Shown piece after piece: positions 8,382 to 16,734 of a DNA stretch of 42,253 nt; position 1 is the first letter of the stretch, and each line of letters starts with the position of its first letter. Position numbers and translations under genes: made by a program. The notes under the pieces are model-generated. The model was not told the origin of the DNA. It worked only from the letters and a program-made list of their open reading frames with translations, and did not search any database. The DNA is taken from assembly GCA_024762655.1 (NCBI GenBank), contig JANTHB010000024.1, positions 1-42,253 of the forward strand, read 5' to 3'. This DNA is from Bacteroidales bacterium. Lineage in GTDB: Bacteria > Bacteroidota > Bacteroidia > Bacteroidales > VadinHA17.

Positions 8382-10625
8382 TTATTCGGAATCTTTGGGG
8401 CTATCCTGCCGGTGAGAAGATCCGTGGGGTCTTCTTTGATCGCGATGATTGCGGTTGTCCCGGTGATCCCGGTGGGGGCGTTGTCTCCTGTGTTCTTCTT
8501 CATAATTTTCGGGCTTGGGTTGAAGCGCTCTCATGGAAAGCTTCATTTTCCCGTTTTTCTCATCCTGACCGATCAGTTTGACTTCAATCTCCTCTCCTTC
8601 TTTCAAAACATCATTGACGTCGTTGATTCTTTTCCAGGCGATCTCGGAGATATGCAAAAGGCCTTCTTTTCCGGGCATGATCTCAACAAAAGCGCCAAAG
8701 GGAACGATAGACTTTACAATCCCTTTATAGGTAGCGCCGACTTCCGGCAGGGCGACAATGTCGTTCACTCTTTTTACCGCATTATCAATGGCTTCTTTGT
8801 TCTCGCCATAGATATCCACCACTCCTACATCGCTGATCTCTTCAATTACGATGGTCGTATTGGTTTCGCGCTGTATTTCCTGAACGATTTTCCCTCCGGG
8901 GCCGATCAGCGGACCGATCATTTCTTTCGGGATGGTCATTTGGATAATTCTGGGGGCGTGCGGTTTCAGGTCGGGTCTGGGTTTGTCAATGGTTTGCTCC
9001 ATGATGTCGAGGATGTGCATTCTGCCTCTTTTAGCCTGGTCGAGAGCTTTCTCCAGGATTTCATAAGGAAGGCCGTCCACCTTGATGTCCATCTGGGTCG
9101 CGGTGATTCCGTCGCGCGTCCCGGTAACCTTGAAGTCCATATCCCCCAGGTGATCTTCGTCGCCCAGGATATCTGACAGCACGGCAAATTTATCACTGTC
9201 TTTGTCTGTGATCAGGCCCATGGCAATCCCTGAGACCGGTTTTTTGATCTGGATCCCGGCGTCCATCAGGGCCAGCGTTCCTGCACATACGGTAGCCATA
9301 GAAGAAGATCCGTTGGATTCGAGGATATCGGATACCACCCGGACGGCGTAAGGAACTTCACTTTCCGGCGGCAACATATTTTTCAGAGCCCGGTGGGCCA
9401 GGTTGCCATGTCCTACCTCGCGGCGGCTTACCCCTCTGTTTGGACGGGCATCGCCGGTAGAAAACGGCGGGAAATTATAATGCAGGACAAATTTTTCGGT
9501 GCCCTGTACCAACACTTCATCGATGATCTTTTCATCCAGCTTGGTGCCCAGGGTTACGGTAGTAAGCGACTGGGTCTCGCCTCTTGTAAACAACGCCGAG
9601 CCATGAGCTGCAGGCAGAAAATCCACTTCGCAGGAGATCGGCCTTATTTCATCCAGTTTCCGACCGTCAAGCCGTACACTCTCATCCAGGATCAGACGGC
9701 GGACAGCTTCTTTGTGCACATCATGGAAATATCGTTTTACCAGCGATACCACTTCTTCGCGCTCTTCTTCACTGTATTGGGACAGAAATTCATCCCTGAC
9801 CCGGTCAAATTCTTCGGATCGTTTATGTTTATCGGGGATGCCCTGCTTGGCGATGGCATAAACCTTATCGTAGGTTTCTTTTAACACTTTTTTCTTCAGG
9901 GCTTCGTCTTCGACATCTCCGGTATATTCCCGTTTGATGATGTTCAGGTCCTTCATCATTTCTTCCTGGGCCTGACATTGTTTTTTGATTGCCTCATGGG
10001 CAAATTTCATGGCCTCAAGCATATCCCCTTCGGAAACTTCTTTCATTTCTCCCTCCACCATCATGATATTGTCTTTGGTAGCCCCCACGATAATATCAAT
10101 ATCACATTCCTCCAGTTGGGAGAAGGAAGGGTTGATAATGAGTTCACCGTTGAGTCTGCCCACGCGAACTTCGGAGATCGGTTCCTGGATAGGAACGTCC
10201 GAGACAGCCAGGGCAGCAGAGGCGGCCAGTCCGGCCAGTGCATCAGGCATGGTGTCTTTATCAGCCGAGATAAGATTAATGTTGACAAAAGTGTCGGCAT
10301 GATAATCTTCCGGGAACAGCGGTCTTAATACCCGGTCCACAAGACGGGCTACCAGGATTTCGTAGTCGGAGGGACGGGCTTCTCTTTTCATAAAGCCGCC
10401 GGGGATACGTCCCAGGCTGGCAAATTTTTCTTTGTAATCGACAGAGAGGGGCATAAAGTCCACATCCTCTCTGGCTTCTTTAGCGGATACGACGGTAGCT
10501 AATAACATGGTACGTCCCATTTTCAATAAGACGGAACCATCTGCCTGTCTGGCAAGTTTTCCTGTTTCCAGAACAATCTCACGGCCGTCACCCAGATCGA
10601 TTGTTTTTGTATAAATATTTGACAT
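8382..10625 (-). CDS. pnp: Polyribonucleotide nucleotidyltransferase (PNPase)
   Basis: This phosphorolytic 3'-5' exoribonuclease degrades mRNA, forms a homotrimer, and can add tails. Two RNase PH domains are evident: the first opens [23 protein letters not shown], and the second has [14 protein letters not shown] and [26 protein letters not shown] domain ([20 protein letters not shown]) and an S1 domain ([26 protein letters not shown]) follow. The last 40 residues are a His/Arg/Asp-rich low-complexity tail. The frame runs upstream to 10688, but the extra residues are not conserved in type, and [13 protein letters not shown] begins at the ATG at 10625, giving 747 residues. It follows rpsO, the classic rpsO-pnp arrangement. 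Confidence 0.96.
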   Translation of the reverse strand: MSNIYTKTIDLGDGREIVLETGKLARQADGSVLLKMGRTMLLATVVSAKEAREDVDFMPLSVDYKEKFASLGRIPGGFMKREARPSDYEILVARLVDRVLRPLFPEDYHADTFVNINLISADKDTMPDALAGLAASAALAVSDVPIQEPISEVRVGRLNGELIINPSFSQLEECDIDIIVGATKDNIMMVEGEMKEVSEGDMLEAMKFAHEAIKKQCQAQEEMMKDLNIIKREYTGDVEDEALKKKVLKETYDKVYAIAKQGIPDKHKRSEEFDRVRDEFLSQYSEEEREEVVSLVKRYFHDVHKEAVRRLILDESVRLDGRKLDEIRPISCEVDFLPAAHGSALFTRGETQSLTTVTLGTKLDEKIIDEVLVQGTEKFVLHYNFPPFSTGDARPNRGVSRREVGHGNLAHRALKNMLPPESEVPYAVRVVSDILESNGSSSMATVCAGTLALMDAGIQIKKPVSGIAMGLITDKDSDKFAVLSDILGDEDHLGDMDFKVTGTRDGITATQMDIKVDGLPYEILEKALDQAKRGRMHILDIMEQTIDKPRPDLKPHAPRIIQMTIPKEMIGPLIGPGGKIVQEIQRETNTTIVIEEISDVGVVDIYGENKEAIDNAVKRVNDIVALPEVGATYKGIVKSIVPFGAFVEIMPGKEGLLHISEIAWKRINDVNDVLKEGEEIEVKLIGQDEKNGKMKLSMRALQPKPENYEEEHRRQRPHRDHRDNRNHRDQRRPHGSSHRQDSPKDSE

Positions 10626-10671
10626 TGTAATAAATAAATTAAATCGTGGTTGATTACATACAATACAAAAA

Positions 10672-10695
10672 GAGGCAATCGGTATCAATTGCCTC
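10672..10695 (-). terminator. rpsO-pnp intergenic attenuator
   Basis: The stem GAGGCAAT/ATTGCCTC (10672-10679 and 10688-10695) has an 8-nt loop and is followed on the minus strand by a short U-run (TTTTTG). It lies 9 bp past the rpsO stop and before pnp. Partial read-through would set the rpsO:pnp ratio, and the stem could also be an RNase III site, as it is in E. coli. Confidence 0.65.
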
Positions 10696-10703
10696 CCCTT
10701 TGT

Positions 10704-10973
10704 TTATTTTCTGATCTTAAGATCCTTGATGATAGTCCTGTAGCGTTCGATATCCCTTTGTTTCAGGTAATCAAGCAGCCTGCGGCGTTTCCCGACAAGC
10801 TTAAGCAATGCCCGCTGTGTGGAATAATCTTTTTTGTTCATTTTCAGATGTTCTGTCAGGTGCGCAATCCTGTAGGTAAACAGGGCAATCTGTGCTTCTA
10901 TTGAGCCGGTATCCTCTGCCGACTTTCCATACTTACCAAAAAACTCTTTTTTCTTTTCTGCCGTTAAATACAT
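10704..10973 (-). CDS. rpsO: 30S ribosomal protein S15
   Basis: S15 binds the central domain of 16S rRNA early in 30S assembly and contacts 23S rRNA in a bridge. The 89-residue length is exact for the family. The signature region GSIEAQIALFTYRIAHLTEHLKMNKKDYSTQRALLKLVGKRRRLLDYLK is complete. It is the promoter-proximal gene of the rpsO-pnp unit, with a matching housekeeping promoter about 50 bp upstream. Confidence 0.97.
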   Translation of the reverse strand: MYLTAEKKKEFFGKYGKSAEDTGSIEAQIALFTYRIAHLTEHLKMNKKDYSTQRALLKLVGKRRRLLDYLKQRDIERYRTIIKDLKIRK

Positions 10974-11021
10974 AATTCTTCTACTGGTTAAACAATTTAT
11001 AGACCCTATCTAAAAGATTTG

Positions 11022-11052
11022 CAAAATTACGGTTTTTTTTAATTAAACCAAC
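11022..11052 (-). promoter_or_regulatory. Bacteroidota promoter of rpsO-pnp
   Basis: The minus-strand -7 box TAATTTTG (11022-11029) matches TAnnTTTG. GTTG (11049-11052) sits 19 nt upstream, keeping the TTG core of the -33 box. The leader is about 40 nt, long enough for S15 autoregulation, although no pseudoknot was worked out. Confidence 0.55.
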
Positions 11053-11114
11053 ACCCCGGATAAATTTTATTCATTTTATTTGAAAAACAAGAGATTGAAC
11101 AGATATCCCCGGGC

Positions 11115-12155
11115 TCATATTTCTCCTTTCTGCAAAAGCTTTTTCATCAGGGAAATCTGGTCGGGTCGTCCCAGCACGAAAAGTTTATCGGATTTGTCCA
11201 GAAGCACATCGGGGTCCGGATTAAAGAGATAATCCTCTTTTTTCTTCATCCCGATAATATTGGCTCCGGATTTATTCCGAATGCCCAGGTCCCTGATGGA
11301 TTTATGATTAAACAGGTCGCACATTGCCTCACAGGAGATCTCTTCCAGGTTGACATCGGATGAACTCTGCAGCATGATCTTTTCGAGGAATTCCACCACA
11401 TCCGGCTGTACTACCAGCTTGGCCATTCTTTGGCCGCCGATCTTGTCCGACATGATGACGTTGGTAGCTCCGGCGCGTTTCAGTTTTTTCTCGGCTTTTT
11501 CGTCAGAAGCCCTGCTGATAATTTTCATGCCGGGATTAAACTGCCGGGCCGTAATTACGATCAGCAGATTGTCTGCATCGTTGGGCAGGGTGGTTATGAG
11601 GGCGCCTGCCTTTTCCACTCCTGCTTCCAGAAGGGTTTCCTCCTGGGTGGCATCTCCCTCAATTACCAGAAAACTATGCTCATCTTCCAGGTCTTCAAGA
11701 TGCAGCGGGTTGTTTTCAATGATCACAAAATCTCTTCCGTGATCCGAGAGCTCTTTGGCGGACTGTCTGCCATTCCGGCCATATCCGCATAAAATGGTGT
11801 GATTTTCCAATTTCTTAATTTTGTTTTTGATTCTTTTTAAATAAAAGGTGTTTCTGAAAATTCCTTCCAGCAGATAACGTGTCAGGTTGGACAATGCAAA
11901 GACGAAAGTCCCAAGGCTGAGGATAATCAACAGAATCGTAAAAATTTTACCGGAGTCCGAGAGGGTCCGGACTTCCCTGAAGCCGACCGTAGAGACCGTG
12001 ATAATAGTCATATAGAAGGCGTCAAGAAGAGAATAGCCTTCCAGGATCATATAGCCCGAAACCCCGAGAGCGACAAGGGTGACCAGCAAAATAACAGCCA
12101 GGCGTAAGGAAACTTTGCTGTTTGCTGTTTCGGATGTAATAAACGACCTGTGCAT
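11115..12155 (-). CDS. Two-TM potassium channel with RCK (TrkA-N/TrkA-C) domain
   Basis: This is a predicted inner-membrane ion channel gated by a cytoplasmic ligand-binding ring. TM1 spans about residues 17-37. The pore loop reads MTIITVSTVGFREV, with the filter TVGF at 56-59. TM2 spans about 70-92. An RCK domain begins at HTILCGYGRNGRQ (119-131), a Rossmann NAD-type glycine motif. The C-terminal RCK-C/TrkA-C domain covers about 265-346. The architecture matches MthK/Kch-type channels. One point is odd: the canonical filter TVGYG is TVGFR here, so the second glycine is replaced by Arg60. The upstream region is an octamer satellite with a candidate -7 box. Confidence 0.8.
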   Translation of the reverse strand: MHRSFITSETANSKVSLRLAVILLVTLVALGVSGYMILEGYSLLDAFYMTIITVSTVGFREVRTLSDSGKIFTILLIILSLGTFVFALSNLTRYLLEGIFRNTFYLKRIKNKIKKLENHTILCGYGRNGRQSAKELSDHGRDFVIIENNPLHLEDLEDEHSFLVIEGDATQEETLLEAGVEKAGALITTLPNDADNLLIVITARQFNPGMKIISRASDEKAEKKLKRAGATNVIMSDKIGGQRMAKLVVQPDVVEFLEKIMLQSSSDVNLEEISCEAMCDLFNHKSIRDLGIRNKSGANIIGMKKKEDYLFNPDPDVLLDKSDKLFVLGRPDQISLMKKLLQKGEI

Positions 12156-12195
12156 GGATAACCGAAGGAATATATGATCAAAAGAACTGTTGATG

Positions 12196-12203
12196 CAAAT
12201 ATA
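12196..12203 (-). promoter_or_regulatory. Candidate -7 box of the potassium channel gene
   Basis: The minus-strand TATATTTG matches TAnnTTTG about 40 bp upstream of the ATG. Upstream of it on the same strand the satellite offers repeated TTTTGAC words; the best-placed TTTTG lies 22 nt away (12226-12230). Confidence 0.35.
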
Positions 12204-12210
12204 GTTAAAA

Positions 12211-12371
12211 GAAAGGTCAAAAAGTCAAAAGGGCAAAAGGTCAAAGAGTCAAAAGGTCGAAAAGTCAAAAGGTCAAAGAGTCAAAAGGTCGAAAAGTCAA
12301 AAGGTCAAAAAGTCGAAAGGCCAAAGAGGAAGAAGGGTCAAAAAGTCATAAGGTTAAAAGGTCGAAAGGGG
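12211..12371. repeat. Octanucleotide satellite, consensus AAAAGGTC
   Basis: About 20 head-to-tail 8-bp units of the form RAAARGTC fill this interval, with one 9-bp unit at 12331-12339. Units 4-7 (12235-12266) are repeated exactly as units 8-11 (12267-12298), a 32-bp higher-order repeat: AAAAGGTC, AAAGAGTC, AAAAGGTC, GAAAAGTC. Similarity decays to the right. The plus strand is almost all purine apart from the TC closing most units. It fills most of the gap between the potassium channel gene and DUF2851. Open frames in it are low-complexity and not genes. Confidence 0.93.
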
Positions 12372-12437
12372 TACGGGTTTTATGGGATATTATTAAGGAG
12401 GGGGATCTTATCCGGAGGTACATTGCCCGGGCAGGTT

Positions 12438-13718
12438 TTACCGGGGAAGGTCAAGGGTCATAACTTTCATGCCGATCCGGCAGTCGAGGCATCGTCCCGG
12501 ATTGCAATACGCATTTTTCAGTTGCAGTAAAGCCTGCGAATAAAAAGCGTTGTCGGCATGGATGCCGGTATCTTCCCAGAGGCGGATGATCCGGTTTTTC
12601 TCGGCAGGCAGTTTTTCAAGTATATCCAGCGCTTTTTCCCTGAGCTCATCATTTCCGGTGATCTTCCCATGGATAAAATATAAAGGGATAATCACATTGA
12701 TCAATAATGTCTGAAAAGCCTGTTTTCCGAAGCTCTTTTTTTGTTTTTTTGCAGGTTTGTTGAAAAGATAATGGGTATCCCAGTATCCGTCAGTTGCGAT
12801 GTTGAATAAAGATTCCAGTTCGGGAAGTGAAGGCTTTTGCATGATCCGGGAAAAGACGTGTTCATGCTGGTGAATAAAACGGGCAAACTCTGCGATGCGT
12901 ATGGTTGGGAAAGAAGAAGGACGCATGCGCATCTGTCGCCAGTAGGGGCCGGCAACAGGGGTCAGGGAGAATTTTTTTTGCAGGTAGTGGTATTCTTTTT
13001 TCAGTGCTTCATAATACTCGTCGCCGAACAGATTGGTATCCAGCAGTCCTGCCTGTCCGAACAACATGGCTTCCACCTGCATCAGGTTATCCCGGTGTTT
13101 GGCAAGATATTTCAGGGGCAGTGAGCGGGCGGTAAGATAAAAAGGCCGTGCATTTACTTTGAGTCCAAACCCCCGGGCCAGAAAACGGTACAATACTTCT
13201 TCCCAGTTGTTGTCTGTTTCTTCGAGCTCCTTTTTAATTTCTACGGTGTGTTGTTCAAGTCTCTCGATCACAAGGCTTCCCAGCCAGTGCTTGATCACGA
13301 ACGGGTCGATACGATGAAGATGATCGCTGCAAGCCACCCAACTGTGTTTATGCATCAGGGTTTCATAATTGTCCTGCAAGGCCGGATCAAAAGAGAGTTC
13401 TGACACCGGGATTGTCTCCCCATTGGTGCGGGTGACCGGATTGTCATGGTGAGTTACCACATGCAGGATGACCGAATCATACAAGGGATCCTGGAAATGA
13501 CCGTGCCGGAACCAGTCGGATGATTTTTTATGAATCTCTACATTTCCGGCCCACAACATGTTTCCGATCCTGATTCTGGCGTCCAGGAAATCAGGACCTT
13601 CATCTCTGTTGGGGCGACCCGGGGAGAGCACTTCCACAGGCTCTCCCTCTGCGGTGATCAGTTTGTCAGGGTCGAACAGCCGCTGGTGCCAGATAAAATG
13701 TAATAGCGCTTCTTTCAA
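12438..13718 (-). CDS. DUF2851 family protein
   Basis: This is a conserved Bacteroidota protein of unknown function. The N-terminal block LLHFIWHQRLFDPDKLITAEGEPVEVLSPGRPNRDEGPDFLDARIRIGNMLWAGNVEIH is diagnostic of DUF2851; its D/E-x-K-like acidic layout (GPDFLDA, GNVEIHKKSSDW) recalls a nuclease fold, but that is inference. The C-terminus has CNPGRCLDCRIG, a possible metal-binding cysteine cluster. The frame is open to 13835, but that stretch overlaps pyrF and is not family-like. I chose the TTG at 13718, 16 bp after the pyrF stop, which puts KEALLHFIW at the start. It is the last gene of the porE-like/purM/prfA/pyrF run. Confidence 0.72.
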   Translation of the reverse strand: MKEALLHFIWHQRLFDPDKLITAEGEPVEVLSPGRPNRDEGPDFLDARIRIGNMLWAGNVEIHKKSSDWFRHGHFQDPLYDSVILHVVTHHDNPVTRTNGETIPVSELSFDPALQDNYETLMHKHSWVACSDHLHRIDPFVIKHWLGSLVIERLEQHTVEIKKELEETDNNWEEVLYRFLARGFGLKVNARPFYLTARSLPLKYLAKHRDNLMQVEAMLFGQAGLLDTNLFGDEYYEALKKEYHYLQKKFSLTPVAGPYWRQMRMRPSSFPTIRIAEFARFIHQHEHVFSRIMQKPSLPELESLFNIATDGYWDTHYLFNKPAKKQKKSFGKQAFQTLLINVIIPLYFIHGKITGNDELREKALDILEKLPAEKNRIIRLWEDTGIHADNAFYSQALLQLKNAYCNPGRCLDCRIGMKVMTLDLPR

Positions 13719-13734
13719 GAAAGTTATGATAAGG

Positions 13735-14568
13735 TCATACGATCCCTTTTTGTTCCAGGAGGTGTTCCATTTTTTGCTGCAGAGCGTAGGCTTCGCGCGC
13801 TGCCTCATGTGCAAAATCCTTGTCTTTTCCCGCATAGATAATGCCCCGGGAAGAGTTTACCAGCAATCCGCACCGGTCGTTCATGCCATGACGGGCCACC
13901 TCTTCCAGGCTCCCCCCCTGTGCCCCTACGCCGGGAACCAGCAGAAAATGATCCGGCACCCATTTCCGGATGTCTTTCAGTTTCTCAGCCCGGGTGGCTC
14001 CTGTCACAAACATCAGGTTGTCGGGGGAAGCCCATGTGGCAGCTTCCTGCAACACTTTCTGGTATAGGAACTTTTGTTCTTTCCCGCTGTAGAAAAACTG
14101 AAAATCCTCTGCACCGGGGTTGGAGGTGAGCGCCAGCAGGATTACCCATTTATCCTTGTATTCCAGAAAAGGAAGTACGGAATCATGGCCCATGTATGGA
14201 GCTACGGTGAGTGCATCTGCGCCGAGGGTTTCAAAAAAAGCGCGGGCATACAGGCGTGAGGTATTTCCGATATCGCCGCGTTTGGCATCTGCAATAATGA
14301 AAACCGAAGGATCCGTTTTCCGGATATAATCCACCGTTTTTTCCAACGACCGCCATCCGGAATCCCCGTATACTTCATAAAAAGCGATATTCGGCTTATA
14401 GGCTACGGCAAAAGAACGGGTAGCCTCAATGATTTGCCTGTTAAACGCAAATACAGGATCCTCTTCTTTGAGCAGATGGGCCGGGATTTTCCTTCTATCC
14501 GTATCAAGACCTATACACAGAAAACTTTTTTTTCTGCGTATATGATCAAATAACGCATCACGGTTCAT
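13735..14568 (-). CDS. pyrF: Orotidine 5'-phosphate decarboxylase (type 2)
   Basis: This enzyme decarboxylates OMP to UMP, the last step of de novo pyrimidine synthesis. The 277-residue size and the motifs mark the longer type 2 form: FLCIGLDTD near residue 15, the catalytic [13 protein letters not shown] near residue 91 with its Asp-Lys-Asp array, APYMGHDSV, and the C-terminal phosphate-binding VPGVGAQGG. It sits 19 bp downstream of the sugar isomerase-like lipoprotein gene and directly upstream of DUF2851, so the three are probably one transcript. In several Bacteroidales pyrF directly follows prfA; here one gene lies between them. Confidence 0.95.
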   Translation of the reverse strand: MNRDALFDHIRRKKSFLCIGLDTDRRKIPAHLLKEEDPVFAFNRQIIEATRSFAVAYKPNIAFYEVYGDSGWRSLEKTVDYIRKTDPSVFIIADAKRGDIGNTSRLYARAFFETLGADALTVAPYMGHDSVLPFLEYKDKWVILLALTSNPGAEDFQFFYSGKEQKFLYQKVLQEAATWASPDNLMFVTGATRAEKLKDIRKWVPDHFLLVPGVGAQGGSLEEVARHGMNDRCGLLVNSSRGIIYAGKDKDFAHEAAREAYALQQKMEHLLEQKGIV

Positions 14569-14587
14569 CCGGGAGCTTTTTCAGGAA

Positions 14588-15475
14588 TCAAAGTTGCGAG
14601 ACGATCTTGTTGAAATTTTTGATGGATTCTTCCAGCTCGGGCATGGATGTTTTCCAGTGGTATTCATATTCGATACTGAAAACCCCCTTGAATCCCTGGT
14701 CTTTCAGAACCTTCAACATGGCCGGTACATCGGATATGCCTGTTCCCCAAGGGACATCATGGGCCTCCCTGGATTTTTCATTGAGGTCCTTGAAGTGTAA
14801 TGAGATGATACGCCCATCCAGTTTTTTCAGACATTCAACCGGATCGAGGCCTGAACGTACCCAGTGTCCCACATCGGCACAGGCTCCGATTCTTTTGGAA
14901 CGGCCATCCACATATTTCAGCACGGTATCCGGGCTCCAGTAAAAGGAGGGTTTGGGATGATTGTGAATGGCAATATTGATCCCGTATTCATCGCATAGTT
15001 TTTCCACATAGTCCAACTGGGCGGGGGTAGGTTCGGCAGTAAGGGTCTGAATCCCCATGTCTTTGGCAAAGTCAAAGATTTGTTTCCATTCTTCATTGTC
15101 TTTTCCATGAACCACTCCGTAATTTACCAGTGTCAGGTTATTTTCCTGCAGCAATTTTTTCATGGCAGCCCGGGCATCCGCATCGGCAGTAAAATGGGTG
15201 GTTCCTTCGTACCCTCCTCCGATTTTTTGTCCGGGATACATTTCAACATATTTCAAGCCCAGTTGTTTGATTTTTTGCAGGGCTTCCGCAAACGTGTACT
15301 CTTTGAAAGTCCAGCACTGAACGCCCAGTTTCCACCCCAGTTTTTCAGGGGTAAGGGCTTCGGTTACGGCTTTTTCATTCTCACTCTTTTTGGTGCCTTT
15401 GGTTTTGCAGGCACTCATACCGGCGGTCATAACGATTCCGGTCAACAGCAGGATAACAAAAAAAGATCTTTTCAT
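14588..15475 (-). CDS. Exported sugar isomerase/epimerase-like TIM-barrel lipoprotein
   Basis: This is a xylose-isomerase-like TIM barrel (AP endonuclease family 2 fold). Residues 1-22 form an export signal with a probable lipobox MSAC, so it is periplasmic or membrane-anchored rather than cytoplasmic. The barrel begins LGWKLGVQCWTFKEYTFAEALQKIKQLGLKYVEMYPG. Metal-site residues expected for the family appear in AIHNHPKP, GACADVGHW, LHFKDLNE and FSIEYE. Such exported proteins are often paired with Gfo/Idh/MocA oxidoreductases in Bacteroidota glycan loci, but here it sits among nucleotide-synthesis genes. The substrate is unknown. Confidence 0.78.
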   Translation of the reverse strand: MKRSFFVILLLTGIVMTAGMSACKTKGTKKSENEKAVTEALTPEKLGWKLGVQCWTFKEYTFAEALQKIKQLGLKYVEMYPGQKIGGGYEGTTHFTADADARAAMKKLLQENNLTLVNYGVVHGKDNEEWKQIFDFAKDMGIQTLTAEPTPAQLDYVEKLCDEYGINIAIHNHPKPSFYWSPDTVLKYVDGRSKRIGACADVGHWVRSGLDPVECLKKLDGRIISLHFKDLNEKSREAHDVPWGTGISDVPAMLKVLKDQGFKGVFSIEYEYHWKTSMPELEESIKNFNKIVSQL

Positions 15476-15573
15476 GGCATAAGTTTTTTTAAATTATTGG
15501 CTTCACAAGGTAATGATTTTTTTCTTTTGGCATAATATCCTGCTATAAAAAAAAGAAAATCAGACAGCAGGAA

Positions 15574-16659
15574 TTAAACTTCATTCTCTTTCAGTCTTTC
15601 TGCATTTTCCGCCATTTGCAGTTTGTCGATCAGTTCCTGGATATCCCCGTTCAGGACAGATTGCAGGTTATACAATGTAAGGTTGATCCGGTGGTCGGTC
15701 ACCCGCCCCTGCGGATAATTGTAGGTGCGAATTTTCGCCGACCGGTCGCCGGTGGAGACCATCGTTCTTCTTTTGGAAGCGATCTCGTCCAGATATTTCT
15801 GGTATTCCAGGTTGTACAAACGGGTACGCAACTCGGACATGGCTTTATCCAGGTTCTTCAACTGGGATTTTTCATCCTGGCAGGTAACCACGATGCCGGT
15901 GGGGATGTGCGTAAGGCGTATGGCGGAATAAGTCGTATTGACCGATTGTCCGCCGGGTCCCGAAGAGCAGTAGGTATCTTTCCGTACATCTTCGGGTTTG
16001 ATCTCTACGTCAAAATCGTCTGCTTCGGGTAATACTGCCACGGTGGCTGCAGAGGTATGAACCCTGCCCTGCGTCTCCGTCTGAGGCACCCGTTGCACAC
16101 GGTGTACGCCCGATTCGTATTTCATAATTCCATATACTCCGTCTCCTCTGAGTGTGAACACAATTTCCTTATATCCTCCGGATGTTCCCTCTGTAAAACG
16201 ATTAATCTCAATTTTCCAGCCTTTGTTTTCGGCAAACTTCGAATACATGCGAAACAGATCGCCCGCGAAGATACTGGCTTCGTCCCCGCCTGTGCCGGCA
16301 CGGATTTCGACAATTGCATCTTTTTTATCCTGCGGATCTGCCGGTACCAGCAATAACTTTATTTTTTCTTCCAGAGGTTCTTTTTTCGACTGCCACTCGT
16401 CCAGCTCCTGCCGGGCCATTTCCCGTATCTCCTCGTCTTTTTCTTCCGACAACATCTGTTTGGCCGTATCAATGTTGCTTAAAAGTTCCTTATATTCCTT
16501 ATAGGTATTGATGATCGGCTCAAGTTCCTTGTATTCTTTGTTCAGTTTGATATAACGCTTCATATCGGACATAACCTGCGGGTCGGATAGTTCACGTGAC
16601 ACGTTATCAAACCGGTCTTTGACACCCTCCAGTTTTTCCAGGATCAGATTCTTACTCAT
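15574..16659 (-). CDS. prfA: Peptide chain release factor 1
   Basis: RF1 reads UAA and UAG stop codons and triggers peptide release on the ribosome. The GGQ catalytic motif appears in [12 protein letters not shown]. The codon-reading tripeptide is PQT in [20 protein letters not shown], which fits the RF1 PxT pattern rather than the RF2 SPF pattern. The C-terminal [21 protein letters not shown] is also typical. No frameshift signal is present, consistent with RF1. Length 361 is normal. It lies 75 bp downstream of purM. Confidence 0.96.
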   Translation of the reverse strand: MSKNLILEKLEGVKDRFDNVSRELSDPQVMSDMKRYIKLNKEYKELEPIINTYKEYKELLSNIDTAKQMLSEEKDEEIREMARQELDEWQSKKEPLEEKIKLLLVPADPQDKKDAIVEIRAGTGGDEASIFAGDLFRMYSKFAENKGWKIEINRFTEGTSGGYKEIVFTLRGDGVYGIMKYESGVHRVQRVPQTETQGRVHTSAATVAVLPEADDFDVEIKPEDVRKDTYCSSGPGGQSVNTTYSAIRLTHIPTGIVVTCQDEKSQLKNLDKAMSELRTRLYNLEYQKYLDEIASKRRTMVSTGDRSAKIRTYNYPQGRVTDHRINLTLYNLQSVLNGDIQELIDKLQMAENAERLKENEV

Positions 16660-16685
16660 AATGATGACTTTCTTTTTTCAGGATA

Positions 16686-16693
16686 CAAAGGTA
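16686..16693 (-). promoter_or_regulatory. Candidate internal promoter for prfA
   Basis: The minus-strand TACCTTTG matches TAnnTTTG in the purM-prfA gap. A CCTG (16713-16716) lies at the correct 19-nt spacing but is only a partial -33 match. Confidence 0.35.
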
Positions 16694-16734
16694 AGAAATA
16701 AACAGGGTTTTTCAGGACTGCTTCCGGAGGGAAG

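Noticed and set aside
8412-9176. Long plus-strand frame opposite pnp
   Set aside because: Antisense shadow of pnp; no family features and no promoter or terminator of its own.
12047-12530. Open frames across the octamer satellite on both strands
   Set aside because: An 8-bp repeat cycles through all frames and lacks stops by composition; the translations are low-complexity K/G/S or F/T/L strings with no start context.
13718-13835. Longer N-terminus for the DUF2851 protein starting at 13835
   Set aside because: It overlaps the end of pyrF by 100 bp and its residues are basic and unlike the family; conserved sequence begins just after 13718.
15538-15572. Hairpin after prfA as an intrinsic terminator
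   Set aside because: The T-run is in the 21-nt loop and not after the stem, so it does not have terminator form; kept only as a remark.
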